Part shown: piece by piece, positions 23,358-24,487 of the stretch
Layout: each line of letters begins with the position of its first letter
Numbering within the stretch: the first letter of the stretch is position 1
Source: JAJDIA01 sp031555145
GTDB taxonomy: Bacteria; Bacteroidota; Bacteroidia; Bacteroidales; Tannerellaceae
DNA length: 24,487 bases
NCBI GenBank assembly: GCA_031555145.1
Contig: JAVBUR010000111.1
Span: 1-24,487, forward strand
Reading direction: 5' to 3'
Position numbers and translations under genes: made by a program
The notes under the pieces: generated by a model
The model's database searches: none
Told to the model about the DNA's origin: nothing
What the model saw: only the letters and a program-made list of their open reading frames with translations

Positions 23358-24245
23358 ATGGAAACACAACGCAGCGACCAACTCCGCTACCTCGCCATCA
23401 GTGCTACCGACGAAGACTGGGGAATCACTGTCACCACCATCGGCTATCAGTTCATCCCACCCCGTGGGCACTACCCTCTCTCCCAACATCCCGAACAGTA
23501 CGACTTCAAGCCGCAGACCGGTCGCATCCTCAATGAATACCAGCTTGTGTATATCACCAAAGGCAGCGGCTACTTCTCCTCGCAGACCGTCCGCCGCCAG
23601 CGTGTCCATGCCGGCACTATGCTTCTGTTGTTCCCTGGCGAATGGCACAGCTACTATCCCGACACCGACACCGGCTGGGATGAATATTGGGTAGGCTTTC
23701 GCGGTCTGCATATCGACCGCCGGGTTGAAAAACGCTTCTTCACCCGCGAAGAGCCACTCCACCGCATCGGCCTCAGCGCCACCATCGTCGGTCTCTACGA
23801 AGACATCCTCAAGTTTGCTTCCCAGGAACGTGCCGGCTACCAGCAGATGATCTCCAGCATCGTCCTCCACATCCTTGGCAGCGTCTATTATAAGGAGCGC
23901 AACAACTCATTCACCAACACCTACGTAGTCGACAAGATCAACGAAGCCCGTATCCTGATGAAAAACAACACCGACTCGCCCCTTTCCCCCGAAGAGATTG
24001 CCTCCCGACTGGGGCTCGGCTACTCCTGGTTCCGCCGCATGTTCAAAGAATACACCGGTGTCTCCCCCGCCCAATACCAGAACCAGCAACGTCTCCTTCG
24101 TGCCAAGGAACTGCTCACCTCCACCGCCCTCCATATTTCGGAGATCGCCTATACCCTCCGCTTCGAGAATGCCAACCAATTTTCCACTTTCTTTAAAAAA
24201 AGAGCAGGTCTCACCCCCTCCGAGTTCCGGGAACGGGAACACTAA
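23358..24245 (+). CDS. rhaR: AraC-family transcriptional regulator, probable rhamnose activator
   Basis: A 295-residue one-component regulator. The N-terminal cupin ligand-binding domain spans about 35-155 (EYQLVYITKGSGYFSS and LLLFPGEWHSYYPD). The C-terminal AraC DNA-binding domain spans about 190-292, with helix-turn-helix pairs SPEEIASRLGLGYSWFRRMF and HISEIAYTLRFENANQFSTF. It is divergent from rhaB across 98 bp, the same arrangement as the rhaR activator of Bacteroides thetaiotaomicron, so L-rhamnose is the likely inducer. The ligand assignment rests on context. Codon use is strongly C-ending, which also opens long meaningless frames on both strands here. The ATG at 23358 is the first in frame after the -7 box. 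Confidence 0.87.
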   Translation: METQRSDQLRYLAISATDEDWGITVTTIGYQFIPPRGHYPLSQHPEQYDFKPQTGRILNEYQLVYITKGSGYFSSQTVRRQRVHAGTMLLLFPGEWHSYYPDTDTGWDEYWVGFRGLHIDRRVEKRFFTREEPLHRIGLSATIVGLYEDILKFASQERAGYQQMISSIVLHILGSVYYKERNNSFTNTYVVDKINEARILMKNNTDSPLSPEEIASRLGLGYSWFRRMFKEYTGVSPAQYQNQQRLLRAKELLTSTALHISEIAYTLRFENANQFSTFFKKRAGLTPSEFREREH

Positions 24246-24291
24246 CGACAGCAGAGTCACCACATGCCCCAAAAGGACTCTCAATTTCAAC

Positions 24292-24357
24292 GAAAGCGAG
24301 GCACTTTCAAACTCAACCAAATTTGAAAGCGAGGCGCTTTCAATATCAACCAGACTT
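24292..24357 (+). repeat. Two-copy 33-bp tandem repeat with palindromic core
   Basis: Two adjacent 33-bp units (24292-24324 and 24325-24357) match at 28 of 33 positions. Each starts with a 17-nt near-palindrome, GAAAGCGAGGCRCTTTC. It is perfect in the second copy (7-bp arms around AGG) and has one G-T type mismatch in the first. It lies 46 bp after the regulator stop codon. No T tract follows, so a classical terminator is unlikely. Confidence 0.7.
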
Positions 24358-24404
24358 GAATATTTTTTGAGGTATCAGAAGGTATCTCGGCTCCCCGCCT
24401 TCAA

Positions 24405-24487
24405 AGCTACTCTCTATACACATCTTTTGACTAGCTTTAGAGTGCATGCCCCGTCAGGGGTATCGTGTTCGTAGCCAGGGGTGTAAG
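24405..24487 (-). repeat. Inverted right copy of the terminal repeat, cut by the window end
   Basis: These 83 bp are the exact reverse complement of 57-139. Identity stops abruptly at 24405, which marks the inner edge of the element. The outer edge is not visible because the window ends inside the repeat. The copy contains the CCCC-TGAC-GGGG hairpin and half of the CCAGGGG hairpin. Confidence 0.9.

Noticed and set aside
23337..23870. A leftward open frame of 177 codons opposite the AraC-family gene, and another at 23907-24320.
   Set aside because: They are antisense to a clear regulator gene with strongly C-ending codons, which removes stop codons from other frames. Their products are Gly/Glu/Val-rich and resemble no family.

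Overview
The window looks like chromosomal DNA from a gut-type member of the Bacteroidales, most like Parabacteroides or a close relative. The evidence is the bamD - omega subunit - DUF4293 gene order, an ECF sigma/FecR pair of the Bacteroidota type, TAnnTTTG promoter boxes, a PaaK/ACT pair, and a rhamnose operon divergent from an AraC-family regulator as in Bacteroides. The genus is inferred from general appearance, not from a search.

Layout. Positions 1-139 hold a hairpin-rich repeat; 83 bp of it (57-139) recur perfectly in inverted orientation at 24405-24487, the last bases of the window. Positions 306-3843 are leftward core genes: phenylacetate-CoA ligase and a tandem-ACT protein, then bamD, rpoZ and a DUF4293 membrane protein, with a good promoter directly upstream of bamD. 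Positions 4070-8362 are a rightward cluster: an exported CarboxypepD-like protein, an ECF sigma factor, a FecR anti-sigma factor, and a second exported protein that adds an STN signalling domain to the same architecture as the first. Neither exported protein has a TonB-receptor barrel. The cluster ends at a strong terminator, behind which a leftward promoter may make a short RNA. Positions 8720-9772 encode a membrane-anchored DNA/RNA endonuclease.

Positions 10058-23259 are one leftward eight-gene operon for freeing and degrading L-rhamnose: rhamnulokinase, a GH127-type beta-L-arabinofuranosidase, L-rhamnose isomerase, rhamnose permease, rhamnulose-1-phosphate aldolase and three different GH78-like alpha-L-rhamnosidases. 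It ends at a palindrome with perfect 25-bp arms (9955-10024). A divergent AraC-family activator (23358-24245) is the probable RhaR. Exported glycosidases would free rhamnose and arabinofuranose from plant glycans. RhaT imports rhamnose, and RhaA, RhaB and RhaD convert it to dihydroxyacetone phosphate and L-lactaldehyde. No SusC/SusD pair and no lactaldehyde reductase is in the window.

The least ordinary content is the barrel-less STN/sigma/anti-sigma cluster, the covarying hairpins in the terminal repeat, and the GH127 gene between the rhamnose kinase and isomerase genes. No tRNA, rRNA, CRISPR array or transposase gene was recognised.
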